DNA of 57,726 bases from Cloacimonetes bacterium UBA3541 (lineage in GTDB: Bacteria > Cloacimonadota > Cloacimonadia > Cloacimonadales > Cloacimonadaceae), in the NCBI GenBank assembly GCA_002376725.1, contig DFOM01000040.1:1-57726 (forward strand). Reading direction: 5' to 3'. Numbering within the stretch: position 1 is the first letter of the stretch; each line of letters opens with the position of its first letter. Made by a program: the position numbers and the translations under genes. Under the pieces are notes generated by a model. It was not told where the DNA came from and made no database searches. It was given only the letters and a program-made list of their open reading frames with translations. Of the stretch, positions 1 through 9,396 are shown piece by piece.

Positions 1-3000
1 AGATGTTTATAAGAGCCAAGGTACGGACCCCCGTATCTTTTTTATTATCTGAAGTTTGACCCCAGGCCCCGGTTAAACCGCCTCTAATATCAGGATTGAA
101 TTGATAAGTTGCAGAAGGAGTGATAGCGAAATGCATATAGTCACGGTCCACTTGAGAGCTTTCTCTACCCTTAGTTTTGTCATAGTTTTTTTCAAACAGG
201 ATGGATAAGCTGGAGACCAGTTCGTTATTAATATGGATTTTCTTTTTCGTAAATGGGACGGTAAAGCCTTTTCCACGGGTAAAAGAATAGGATATATTGC
301 TATTTACAGAATGGGTTAAATTAGTTTTCACTATATCATAGGTATCCATATCGGTTGTATTTGTTGCTGAAGTAATGGAATAACTGAGGTTTGTATTCAA
401 GTTTTTGAAGAAGGTAGCAGTAAAACCCAAAAGAGGATTTAAAGCGATAGATACGGCTTCCTGTTTAGGTTCAATCCAATCTAGATCGCCGGTTGCTCTG
501 GTAGTATACTGTATACCGGTGTTTAATCTAGCTCCGGTGAGAAATTTATTAAGTCTTAACTTTTCTTCAAAATTCATAAAAGAGAGAGTTAAATCGGGAA
601 AAGTAATTACTTCAGTTTGATTTGAAGCGCTGGCACGGTTTTTTTGTAGGCTATAAGAATAGGAAATAATACTATCAAAATTGCGCGAAAAAGTTATACC
701 ACTGCCGATAGAGATGGTGTTATCATCGCTAACTGAATCAAGATAGCCAGCTGGAGTAGTATGAGGTAATCCAATTTGAAATAGGAAAGGTGGTCTATCA
801 TCTTTTCGTGAATAAGATTGAATATATGAGTTTTGATAGGTCATAGTGATATTTTTTATTTTAGAAAGAAGATTCAATAAAGTGGCAGGAAAATAAGTGC
901 TCTCTTTTTCTTTATCTTTATCTTTGGGAGGTTCAGTGGAATCAGTTTCATCTTTCAAACCAGGTTCTTCGGGAGGATAATATTCTTTTCCTGAATCTGT
1001 TTCTTCTATAAAACCTTTTCCATAATCCTTATCCCCTTCCTCATATTTTCCTGATTCTTCTTGCTGTTTTTTCCATTCTTCTTCTTTTCTTCTTTCTTCT
1101 TCTTTCTTCTTTATATCTTCATCCGATGGATATTTAAGTTCATTCTCCAGGTCTTTAGTTTCTTCTTGCTTTTTCTTATCTTCTTTTCCTAAATGAGCAG
1201 CACTAAGTTTTGCTGCCCATGAGGATAGAACATTGGAATTTAGAAGAGTCAAATTGGTACGGATAGTTCTATTAGAGTTTCCATCACTTTGATACATTGT
1301 AATTTGTCCCTCATCGGTATTCTGGAAATATTTGCGTTGAGAATCGGAATAACGAGCTTCAGCACTGGCAGTTAAATTAATATAATCGCGGAGATAATTA
1401 GGATTATAGTTCAAGCCTAAATCCTGCACATATTGGGTCATTTTCCCAATATTGATGTCCTTCCAATAAATCTTTTGTTTGAGATCCCGTTCAGTGTTCA
1501 ATCTTGCAGATAGAGAAATATCTGAAGTTAGCCCCCAGCTAATATTAGTATTGGAAGTAAAAGTTTTAGTAGGAACAGTTTGTGTTCGGGGATACCAACC
1601 ATAAACTCCTTCTCGTTTTTCCCAGTTATAACTTTGTGGCTCGGAATTATTCAAAGTGAAACTATTATTAAAAGTACTAGGAAACCAGCCTAGACGATAA
1701 TTTCTAAAAAGAGTGAAGCTCACTTTATCACTTGGAATACTGAGATTATAGTTCAAAGTACCGCGCCAATTGAAAGTAGTATCAACAGTTGTAGGCGTAT
1801 ATCTATATGATTTTTCAATACGTCCACTGAGAGAAGTTCTATTAATAGTATAAAGTAATAAAGGAGATTTGGGAGCAGTACGTTGACTAAATCCAAAATC
1901 TGCAGCATAAACCAAGCTTTCTGTCCGTTGTCTATCCTTTTCCGCAGGATCTATAATGTTATCATATAAAAGGTCAGAATTAGCAAGGAATCTTGGGATT
2001 CCCAGATTATAATTTCGGGACAGACTTAAAGGAATATCCAGACCCCAGGAATTAGGAAATAATTTATTGAGGAAGAATTTATTCAGGATATTAAGAGTTC
2101 TGCTACTGGTAAAAGTATTAATTCTACCTCGCTGAATGACAGTATTGAAGTTTTCACTTTTATCCTCGTAATCAATATCTAAGGTTATCAGATCGGCAAA
2201 AACTGAATTTAAAGATAGTCTTTTAGCAACACCGATTTCTTCATAGGGTTCAGAAACTCGCATATCATTAAAATAAATTGTTCCATTATAAGGTTTTGGT
2301 AAGTTTAAATCATCTGGAATATAAACTCCCAGATATATATCTCTCACATTTGTTAGAGTAGGAGTGCCTTTAAATGTATAAACTTTATTACCTTCTATAT
2401 ATTCACCTGAGGAATCATCTGGGAATAATTCCTTCAATTTTGTGAATTCTTGAAGAGAATAGGTGAATTGTGTCCAATAATTACGATTCATTTTAGGTAT
2501 ATAATCAATAGTATGAATACGTTCCCTAACCTGATAAAAATTCAGGCTATCTGCACCAATCCTGAAGATTATATCAAGAGAATCTGGATTCAAATCATGA
2601 GTTGAAGAAAGTTCAGGATAAACCCAAAACTTGATTTTATTATAGGAAAGAAGACTATAGGGTTCAAATAAACGCTGCCTCAATAGCACTTGTTGTCCTG
2701 GTTGTAAGTTTTGGATTTCCATAGATAAAGCAGATTCACTGGATTCTCGTCTATCTTCAATATAATAAGTTCCAGGTGGAGAAGTATAATGTGCACTATT
2801 TCTTTGATTATTAACTATGCCAGAAAGATAGGAGATATTATAGGTATTGATAATGTTATCTGGGACAATTTGTCCATTCAAGTCACGGATATAGAAATCT
2901 TCCCATTTATTACCAACTACATTAATATCATATAATAGGACCTTTACAGTTTGGTCTGTTTCTATTACGATTCTGCCGTAGGAAATTTTTTTAAGTGTTG

Positions 3001-6000
3001 GTGCAGCTCCAGTAGGAGCATTATTCACGATTTCATACACCGAAGGATCGGTAAGAGGTATACGATAAAGACGCCATCCAAAATCATTTTCACTAACCAT
3101 AAACGGTGAATCGGTAAGAGACACGGAATAGCTGAAATACCTATCTAAAGTGTTGAGCACACCGTCATTATTTAAATCTTCTGTATCCAGTACCCTATTT
3201 CCTTCTGTCCCATTAATAAAAGGATAATCTCCAAATTGGTCAATAGAATCATCAGCATTGTCATTAGGGTCATCACCTGGTTGACCATCAGGAATGCCAT
3301 CTAATCCTGTATCTTCTTCCAGAGTTAAAACACCGTCATGATTCTTGTCTTCTGTATTGAGCACATTTAAGCCTCCATACTCAGTATAGAAATCTTCATT
3401 TATTTCACCTAAATCAATGCGTAATACAGGATGAGCAGTAGCTTCACTAGCTTTTTTATCAATTTTAACCATCAGTTCAATATATTTTTTTTGCGAAAAA
3501 TCCAGCTGATTTCCGAGGTATTTCATCACCCCACCCCAGCTCCAGACTTCAGAACCACCAATCCCTAGATTAGAAGGAAAAACCTTTATTGCCAGAGTAG
3601 TAATAGATTCTTTTTTCTCTCTATCTGTGAGTGTAGCTGGATCTTCCACCTCTTCTCTATGAATATTTTTAGGATTATACCAAATTGTTCTTCCCTTAGC
3701 TAAACTGGTATTCCAGGGTTTACTTGCCTGAGACCAGGAACCTATGGTTACTCCTAAAGGATAAGAATCCATTATGGCTTCCATATCGTCTATATAGGCT
3801 TCATTTTTCTTCCCATGAGGATCACCATAGATATTAGGAATGGTGTATGCTAACTCACCTGATAGAGTAAAACGTGATTCAGCACTGGTATTTATTAAAG
3901 GTAAGGCATCCAGCATTCTCGTTATAAAAGCTGGTTTAACTGTTAAGCTCCCATCAATATCAGTCATATACATTTCAATGTTTTCATTGCCTATTCTGGG
4001 TCGTCTATCGGTAACATTTTCAGAACGATAAATAAAAGTCCCCCCAAGTTTTGCCCAATCCGTTAGATTCCAGTCCGCTCTGACTCCGGTTAAGGTTTTA
4101 CTAGATATATCAAAGGTGCTTCTATATTCGTAATCAATCTCAATTTTAGCATCTGGATCTTTACCTGCTGAAGTCAAAAAAGTAATTCTACCAAAATCAT
4201 AATCTACGATATAATCTACATTCTCTTTCTGCTTGATACCGTTCACTTTAACCGAAACACTACCTTTAAGTATTCCTCCTTGAGCTAAGTCTACGGATTC
4301 ACGCCCTATTTTACCTTTAACCGAAAGATAGAAGGATATATCAAGATAATTAATACTTTCACCTTCATCCGTATAGATAATGCCATCGCCCAAAGGATCA
4401 AAAGGTTGAATGAAAGGTATAGTAATCAAACCTGTAGATAAATTGACAGTATTATCGTCACCATTAATTAATCCGTCTCCATTGCTATCCATTTTTAAAT
4501 AATCAGTATAGGTAGTGATATAACTGGTAGCAAGAGAATCAGGAACCAGATAATTGCGGGTCAAATCCACATTTAAGGTGTAAACATCTAAAGTGAAGCC
4601 ATCACTTTTGATATTATTTTTGTGCATATCATAGACATTACGCATTTGATAATGCCAGACATTATTGGGGTCTTCTGGGTCATATTCTTGATTGCGGCGT
4701 CTTAAAACTTTAACATGAAGAATCCCATCCTGCACATCACTATTTGCTGGAACCGGGATACCATCCTTTTGCGTATATTTTACGGCTACGGTAGTACGAC
4801 GATCAATTGTTTTATTTAAGCGAATAATCCCAGCGTTATAATCTGTAATAAAATCAGTTCCTTCAATTAATTCATCATAGTATGGTACATAGAAGTTTGT
4901 AGGACTGAAGAATATGGTATCTCCCACGGCAGAAGCTACATTATTGTTTGCGTTTCCATCATCAATAAAGACTCTAACAGTACCGTTAGCTGGTAGTAAG
5001 TTAGGATTTTTAATAATCCAGGCACCAGTGGGATCTGTCTTAATAGCATTATTCACCCATCCAGCAGGAACGGTGGAAGAAACATCCTCCTGAGTATAGA
5101 GTTCATATAAATCGTAAGGGTCTGCTAGATAGTACATCGTACGGGGAGCATAATCTCTGCTACGGAAGATAGTAGAATCAGCCTGACTTGTACCTACATA
5201 ATGCTGAGTGTTTTTTTGCCCTTCTTCAGTACTGGCAATAAAAGTTAAATCAAGATTTTTATATTTGAGTTTAGAGGTTATGCCAAATAGTCCTTGTGAA
5301 GCTGCAGAATAGCTAATATAACGAGAACCTGGTAATGATAAAGCTATATTACCACCTTCTATGATCTGAAATAATTCATCTTCCGTTCCTGTGTATTTTA
5401 TATTGATATTATCTGGATCAAAGAATTGCTGGTCCTGACTGCTATTATATTTTAGATTAACCCCAATCTTTTCACCAATAGTTCCTGTTAACCGAAGATT
5501 GGTATCCTGTCTCATTTTAATATCCAACTGACTGGCAGTATCACTTTCATAAATAGCTACATTCTTTCTTTTCGTACTGCCGACTTCCATACTGATTTTT
5601 TCAGTTCCATCTATATTCAATCTTCCCGCAGAAGAACCTAAAACCTTTTGAACCGCTTTGGGAACTGCAATAGAAGGAAGTTCAAGAGAAAACTCTTTAA
5701 TCATTCCCGTTTTGGTTAAGGTAGTCTGCTGAGATTGAGTTAAGTATTGGGATAGCATAGATTTATAAAATGCTTTTTCTTGGAGATTGGCAAAATAAGT
5801 ATTAAAAGAAATAGTACGGGGTGGGACAAGTTCAAACTTATCTATTTTAGTATGAATTATAACTTTCTCCTGTGAATAATCTATCTCTTCCTTGGTCTCT
5901 GGTTCAAAATCCTTTATCCAATACGGCTGGCTTTTAACATAATTCAATCCCCCATATAATTTATATACATCAACTTTGTTAAATATAAGAGGATGATATC

Positions 6001-6094
6001 CTTCTAGATAGATACGTGGTAAGGGTTGTTCTTTAGCTAGCCCCAAACTGATTATTATCAGAATTATGAATGCCAGACAAAAACGCTTTAACAT
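1..6094 (-). CDS. sprA: SprA, giant outer-membrane translocon of type IX secretion (3' end cut by window edge)
   Basis: One continuous open frame of about 2031 codons runs from an ATG at 6094 to the window edge with no stop or frameshift; I checked the frame near 5.0, 3.0, 1.1 and 0.05 kb. The product starts with a signal peptide (MLKRFCLAFIILIIISLGLA) and carries SprA hallmarks such as VPKAVQKVLGSSAGRLNIDG (about residue 140) and a long series of beta-strand-rich repeats. In Flavobacterium SprA is a very large beta-barrel (about 2400 residues) that moves folded cargo across the outer membrane in the T9SS; here probably only a few C-terminal codons are missing. Aspartate-rich stretches (about residues 910-980: EEDTGLDGIPDG, PGDDPNDNADD) resemble calcium-binding type-3 repeats, and a Lys/Glu-rich insert lies near residue 1660. 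The start is 4 bp after the coaX stop, so the two may be co-transcribed. Confidence 0.93.
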   Translation of the reverse strand, partial: MLKRFCLAFIILIIISLGLAKEQPLPRIYLEGYHPLIFNKVDVYKLYGGLNYVKSQPYWIKDFEPETKEEIDYSQEKVIIHTKIDKFELVPPRTISFNTYFANLQEKAFYKSMLSQYLTQSQQTTLTKTGMIKEFSLELPSIAVPKAVQKVLGSSAGRLNIDGTEKISMEVGSTKRKNVAIYESDTASQLDIKMRQDTNLRLTGTIGEKIGVNLKYNSSQDQQFFDPDNINIKYTGTEDELFQIIEGGNIALSLPGSRYISYSAASQGLFGITSKLKYKNLDLTFIASTEEGQKNTQHYVGTSQADSTIFRSRDYAPRTMYYLADPYDLYELYTQEDVSSTVPAGWVNNAIKTDPTGAWIIKNPNLLPANGTVRVFIDDGNANNNVASAVGDTIFFSPTNFYVPYYDELIEGTDFITDYNAGIIRLNKTIDRRTTVAVKYTQKDGIPVPANSDVQDGILHVKVLRRRNQEYDPEDPNNVWHYQMRNVYDMHKNNIKSDGFTLDVYTLNVDLTRNYLVPDSLATSYITTYTDYLKMDSNGDGLINGDDNTVNLSTGLITIPFIQPFDPLGDGIIYTDEGESINYLDISFYLSVKGKIGRESVDLAQGGILKGSVSVKVNGIKQKENVDYIVDYDFGRITFLTSAGKDPDAKIEIDYEYRSTFDISSKTLTGVRADWNLTDWAKLGGTFIYRSENVTDRRPRIGNENIEMYMTDIDGSLTVKPAFITRMLDALPLINTSAESRFTLSGELAYTIPNIYGDPHGKKNEAYIDDMEAIMDSYPLGVTIGSWSQASKPWNTSLAKGRTIWYNPKNIHREEVEDPATLTDREKKESITTLAIKVFPSNLGIGGSEVWSWGGVMKYLGNQLDFSQKKYIELMVKIDKKASEATAHPVLRIDLGEINEDFYTEYGGLNVLNTEDKNHDGVLTLEEDTGLDGIPDGQPGDDPNDNADDSIDQFGDYPFINGTEGNRVLDTEDLNNDGVLNTLDRYFSYSVSLTDSPFMVSENDFGWRLYRIPLTDPSVYEIVNNAPTGAAPTLKKISYGRIVIETDQTVKVLLYDINVVGNKWEDFYIRDLNGQIVPDNIINTYNISYLSGIVNNQRNSAHYTSPPGTYYIEDRRESSESALSMEIQNLQPGQQVLLRQRLFEPYSLLSYNKIKFWVYPELSSTHDLNPDSLDIIFRIGADSLNFYQVRERIHTIDYIPKMNRNYWTQFTYSLQEFTKLKELFPDDSSGEYIEGNKVYTFKGTPTLTNVRDIYLGVYIPDDLNLPKPYNGTIYFNDMRVSEPYEEIGVAKRLSLNSVFADLITLDIDYEDKSENFNTVIQRGRINTFTSSRTLNILNKFFLNKLFPNSWGLDIPLSLSRNYNLGIPRFLANSDLLYDNIIDPAEKDRQRTESLVYAADFGFSQRTAPKSPLLLYTINRTSLSGRIEKSYRYTPTTVDTTFNWRGTLNYNLSIPSDKVSFTLFRNYRLGWFPSTFNNSFTLNNSEPQSYNWEKREGVYGWYPRTQTVPTKTFTSNTNISWGLTSDISLSARLNTERDLKQKIYWKDINIGKMTQYVQDLGLNYNPNYLRDYINLTASAEARYSDSQRKYFQNTDEGQITMYQSDGNSNRTIRTNLTLLNSNVLSSWAAKLSAAHLGKEDKKKQEETKDLENELKYPSDEDIKKKEEERRKEEEWKKQQEESGKYEEGDKDYGKGFIEETDSGKEYYPPEEPGLKDETDSTEPPKDKDKEKESTYFPATLLNLLSKIKNITMTYQNSYIQSYSRKDDRPPFLFQIGLPHTTPAGYLDSVSDDNTISIGSGITFSRNFDSIISYSYSLQKNRASASNQTEVITFPDLTLSFMNFEEKLRLNKFLTGARLNTGIQYTTRATGDLDWIEPKQEAVSIALNPLLGFTATFFKNLNTNLSYSITSATNTTDMDTYDIVKTNLTHSVNSNISYSFTRGKGFTVPFTKKKIHINNELVSSLSILFEKNYDKTKGRESSQVDRDYMHFAITPSATYQFNPDIRGGLTGAWGQTSDNKKDTGVRTLALINI

Positions 6095-6098
6095 TAAT

Positions 6099-6899
6099 TT
6101 AATGATTAATAGTTTTATAAGCGAGATAAAAACCGTCTAAGGTAAGAGTTTTATCTACAATATCAATAGATGGAACCAACGGATAAATCAAATCAGCTAT
6201 TCCACCTGTCAATATAGTGATTATATTAAGACAATTAGGATATTGCATTTTTATATTTTGAATATAGCTTTCCAACATATAAGCATGACCATTCACTATT
6301 CCTGAAAGCAAAGCATCGCGAGTGTTTGTTCCTAATAAAACAGAGGGAGAAACTATTTCTATTTGAGAAAGTAGTGCTGCTTTTTCAAATAATGTGTCTG
6401 AACTGACTTTTAAACCGGGAGCAATTGCAGTTCCTTCAAAGCTTCCTTCCTTAGAAATAAATTGGATAGTAGTAGCAGTTCCCAGGTCAATAATGATACA
6501 GTCAGAATGATATTTTTTTAATGCTCCGAAAGCGTTTGCTATCAAATCAGCGCCAATAAAAGAGGGATCATCCACTTTATATTTTATACCTAGATGACTA
6601 AGGGCATTTATTTCCCAGATTTCAGCAGTAAGATATTTCTGAAATAAATGCATCCAGATACGCATCAGTTCCGGAACAACAGAACCAATGATAATGTTGT
6701 TTATTTTATTAAGGGATTTGCTATTTAAGAGAGGAATAAGTAAGCTAAAGTATTCATCAGCAGTACGATGTATAGAACTGCAAAAACGAGCAAATCTTAC
6801 TAATTTTTCCTGCTCGTATATTCCACAGGTTATGTTCGTATTTCCAATGTCCACTACTAATGTAGCAGTTTCGGCATTTTTCTTCATAATAATGACCAT
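6099..6899 (-). CDS. coaX: Type III pantothenate kinase
   Basis: Catalyses ATP-dependent phosphorylation of pantothenate, the first step of coenzyme A synthesis, in the cytosol. The 266-residue length fits the family (about 250-260). Visible motifs are the phosphate loop DIGNTN (residues 17-22), the substrate-site motif as GADLIAN, the second ATPase-fold loop IDLGTATT and the C-terminal TGGIADL. The usual GADR motif has Leu in place of Arg, which is unusual. A second ATG four codons downstream (position 6887) is an equally possible start, since no clear Shine-Dalgarno sequence marks either. A terminator-like hairpin separates it from era upstream; sprA follows 4 bp after its stop. Confidence 0.93.
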   Translation of the reverse strand: MVIIMKKNAETATLVVDIGNTNITCGIYEQEKLVRFARFCSSIHRTADEYFSLLIPLLNSKSLNKINNIIIGSVVPELMRIWMHLFQKYLTAEIWEINALSHLGIKYKVDDPSFIGADLIANAFGALKKYHSDCIIIDLGTATTIQFISKEGSFEGTAIAPGLKVSSDTLFEKAALLSQIEIVSPSVLLGTNTRDALLSGIVNGHAYMLESYIQNIKMQYPNCLNIITILTGGIADLIYPLVPSIDIVDKTLTLDGFYLAYKTINH

Positions 6900-6921
6900 A
6901 TAAAGAGTATTTGGGAAATAT

Positions 6922-6964
6922 AAAAAACATAGCCTATTTCATTTTTGTAGCTAAGATGGCTATG
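6922..6964 (-). terminator. Rho-independent terminator between era and coaX
   Basis: On the minus strand CATAGCC and GGCTATG (7 bp) flank a 23-nt loop and are followed directly by six T. This fits termination of transcripts coming from era. A perfect -35-like TTGACA on the minus strand (6976-6981) lies just upstream, so a promoter for coaX-sprA could sit within this gap, but no good -10 was seen. Confidence 0.6.
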
Positions 6965-7018
6965 AGAAGATTTGTGTCAATATAATTCCTGCCCTGCGTT
7001 ATAAGAATTGCAATACTA

Positions 7019-7900
7019 TTAAAAACCCAGTTCTTTTAAAGCAGAAGGTTTTTTTCGCCATTTAGGTTTAACTTTAACCCAGAGGTGAACCATAACTGGA
7101 ACACCCATAAAATTGGTAAGTTGCTGTTCTGCATAATCTCTAATTTTGGCTAAACCACTACCATTTTTCCCGATAATAATAGGTTTTTGACTTTCCCGTT
7201 CCAACCAGATAATGGCATCTATGTGTATTCTATCCTCTAATTCATTGAATTTTTCCACCAAAACAGCTGTAGAATAAGGTATTTCCTGACTAAAATAATT
7301 AAAGATTGCCTCCCGGATAAATTCTTGGGCAAAGAATCGCATAGGCAAGTCTGATAGTTGTTCTTCACTATAGTAAGGAGGATGATAAGGAATATATTTT
7401 AGCATAGCTTCCATCAGTTCGGAAACTCCATCCCCTCTTGTAGCAGAGATAAAAAAGGCTTCGGTACAGGATTTTGGTAGTTGATTGATAAAAAAATCTC
7501 TGGAATAATCTTTCTTTAAATCAATCTTATTAAAAACTGCGATTTGAGGAATTGGAATTTTAGCTAGATGCTCCAACACTTCCAGATCATAATCCGTTGG
7601 AAAGCTCGTCACTTCACTCATAAAAAGAATTAAATCCACATCTTTATACGATTCTGACCATAAATCCTGCATTTTCTCTTGCAATTTATATCGTGGTTTG
7701 AGATAGCCTGGAGTATCAATAAAGATAATCTGACAATCATCTCGGTTTAAAATTCCTTTAATATTATAACGAGTGGTTTGCGGTTTAGGAGAAGTAATGG
7801 AAAGCTTTTCACCTATAAGGCGATTCATAAGAGTGGATTTACCGGTGTTTGGTTTACCTAAAATAGTAACAAAACCGCTACGAAATTGAGGATTGTCCAT
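7019..7900 (-). CDS. era: GTPase Era
   Basis: Essential GTPase that binds the 3' end of 16S rRNA and aids 30S subunit maturation. The 293-residue protein has the family's usual length and order: G1 GKPNTGKS (15-22), switch region with PQTTR, G3 DTPG, G4 NKID, G5 SATRGDG, then a C-terminal KH domain with the RNA-binding loop IGKNGSG. The start ATG at 7900 has no visible Shine-Dalgarno sequence; it is immediately preceded by a T-rich run and a strong hairpin. Upstream lies the aminotransferase gene, downstream (after a terminator) coaX. Confidence 0.97.
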   Translation of the reverse strand: MDNPQFRSGFVTILGKPNTGKSTLMNRLIGEKLSITSPKPQTTRYNIKGILNRDDCQIIFIDTPGYLKPRYKLQEKMQDLWSESYKDVDLILFMSEVTSFPTDYDLEVLEHLAKIPIPQIAVFNKIDLKKDYSRDFFINQLPKSCTEAFFISATRGDGVSELMEAMLKYIPYHPPYYSEEQLSDLPMRFFAQEFIREAIFNYFSQEIPYSTAVLVEKFNELEDRIHIDAIIWLERESQKPIIIGKNGSGLAKIRDYAEQQLTNFMGVPVMVHLWVKVKPKWRKKPSALKELGF

Positions 7901-7939
7901 AAAAAGAAAATGGGAGGACGGATTTGTTCATCCGTCCCC
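7901..7939 (-). terminator. Strong hairpin with T-rich tail between ornithine aminotransferase and era
   Basis: GGACGGAT and ATCCGTCC form a perfect 8-bp stem (7916-7923 with 7930-7937) with a 6-nt loop; two more G-C pairs are possible past a bulged A. On the minus strand it is followed, after TCCCA, by TTTTCTTTTT running right up to the era ATG. It probably terminates or attenuates read-through from the aminotransferase gene into era. Confidence 0.55.
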
Positions 7940-7960
7940 AATCAGATTATTTTTAATAAT

Positions 7961-9202
7961 TTATATTTCATTAAAAACACTGTTAATTATTTCTGTCACT
8001 TCCATCAGCTGGTCTTCAGTAATAACTAAAGGAGGTGCAAGTCGGATAATATGACGATGAGTTGGCTTACAAAGTACGCCTTTATCTTTTAATTTGAGAC
8101 AAATATCCCAAGCTTCATATCCATTTTTAGGTTCAACTACTATAGCATTCAATAAACCTTTACCACGCACTAATTTTAACATAGGATGCTTAATATTCCC
8201 TAGTGCAGCGCGGAATTTTTTACCTAAATCAAAAGAACGCTGAGCCAGATTCTCCTCTTGCACTACTTCTAAGGAAGCCTTAGCTACAGCACAAGCTAAG
8301 GGATAACCACCAAAGGTTGAACCATGTTGACCTGGTTTGATTACCAGCATTATATCCTTATCTGCAAGCACTGCAGAAACCGGAATAACACCACCACCAA
8401 GAGCCTTTCCTAAGACAAGAATATCCGGTCTTACTTCTTCATAATCACATGCCAATAGTTTCCCGGTTCTGCCCAGTCCAGTTTGAATTTCATCGGCTAT
8501 AAATAGAACATTATGAACCTTACAAAGGTCAAAACAAGCTTTCAGGTATCCATCATCAGGAACGATAACGCCTGCTTCACCCTGGATGGGCTCAATGATG
8601 AATGCTGCTACATTTTCCCCATACTTTTCCAGGCAGTTTTTTAGAGCTTCTACATTATTATAAGGTATCTTCAATATACCAGGAAGATAGGGTCCATATC
8701 CTTCATAGCAATCTGGATCTGTAGAAGCTGAAACCATCGTCATTGTCCGTCCATGAAAATTGTTCTCTGCAAAGATTACCAGAGCACTATTTTTCTCTAC
8801 ACCTTTAACTTCATAAGCCCATTTCCGAGCTAGTTTGAAAGCCGTTTCCACTCCTTCTGCTCCAGAGTTCATTGGCAATAACATATCATAACCAAAATAT
8901 TCGGTGATAAATTTTTCAAATTCACCTAATTTGTTATTGAAGAAAGCGCGAGAAGTGAGGGTCAATGTTTTTGCTTGCTCAATTAAAGCATTGATTATCT
9001 TAGGATGACAGTGTCCTTGATTTACTGCAGAATAAGCAGAAAGGAAATCGTAGTATCTATTTCCTTCAGGGTCCCAAACAAAGACGCCTTCACCTTTTGC
9101 CAGTACTACAGGTAGAGGATGATAATTGTGAGCTCCATACTTCTCTTCCAATTCCATAGCTTCACTTGAACTGATATTTCCATAAATGAGATTTTTGGAC
9201 AT
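7961..9202 (-). CDS. rocD: Ornithine aminotransferase (ornithine--oxo-acid transaminase)
   Basis: PLP enzyme of aminotransferase class III that converts ornithine and a 2-oxo acid to glutamate-5-semialdehyde and an amino acid, linking arginine/ornithine catabolism with proline and glutamate. The 413 residues match the family length. The N-terminal YGAHNYHPLPVV and FLSAYSAVNQGHCHPKI segments are typical of ornithine aminotransferases rather than acetylornithine or GABA enzymes. The PLP-binding Asp is in FIADEIQTGLGRTGK and the Schiff-base Lys in LGKALGGG. An AGGAG sequence 6-7 nt upstream supports the ATG at 9202. The role fits an amino-acid-fermenting lifestyle (inference). Confidence 0.93.
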   Translation of the reverse strand: MSKNLIYGNISSSEAMELEEKYGAHNYHPLPVVLAKGEGVFVWDPEGNRYYDFLSAYSAVNQGHCHPKIINALIEQAKTLTLTSRAFFNNKLGEFEKFITEYFGYDMLLPMNSGAEGVETAFKLARKWAYEVKGVEKNSALVIFAENNFHGRTMTMVSASTDPDCYEGYGPYLPGILKIPYNNVEALKNCLEKYGENVAAFIIEPIQGEAGVIVPDDGYLKACFDLCKVHNVLFIADEIQTGLGRTGKLLACDYEEVRPDILVLGKALGGGVIPVSAVLADKDIMLVIKPGQHGSTFGGYPLACAVAKASLEVVQEENLAQRSFDLGKKFRAALGNIKHPMLKLVRGKGLLNAIVVEPKNGYEAWDICLKLKDKGVLCKPTHRHIIRLAPPLVITEDQLMEVTEIINSVFNEI

Positions 9203-9396
9203 TTTATTCTCCTAATTTATTTAATTTTTCTTTCAAAAGCCAACTCATTAGTTCAAGTCCCTTATGTCAAGGACATTCTTATTTCATCGTTGGTATTAAA
9301 AGCTTTTTATATAATAGATTCAGGATATGAGGATAGCCAATTAATACAATTTAAAGAATCTGTGAGAATCTCAGCATCTGTTTAACAGAAGAACCG

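Noticed and set aside
1..6094. Apparent 6-kb gene desert at the left end with only short frames
   Set aside because: It is one uninterrupted minus-strand frame (SprA) that runs off the window edge without a stop; the short frames are shadows.
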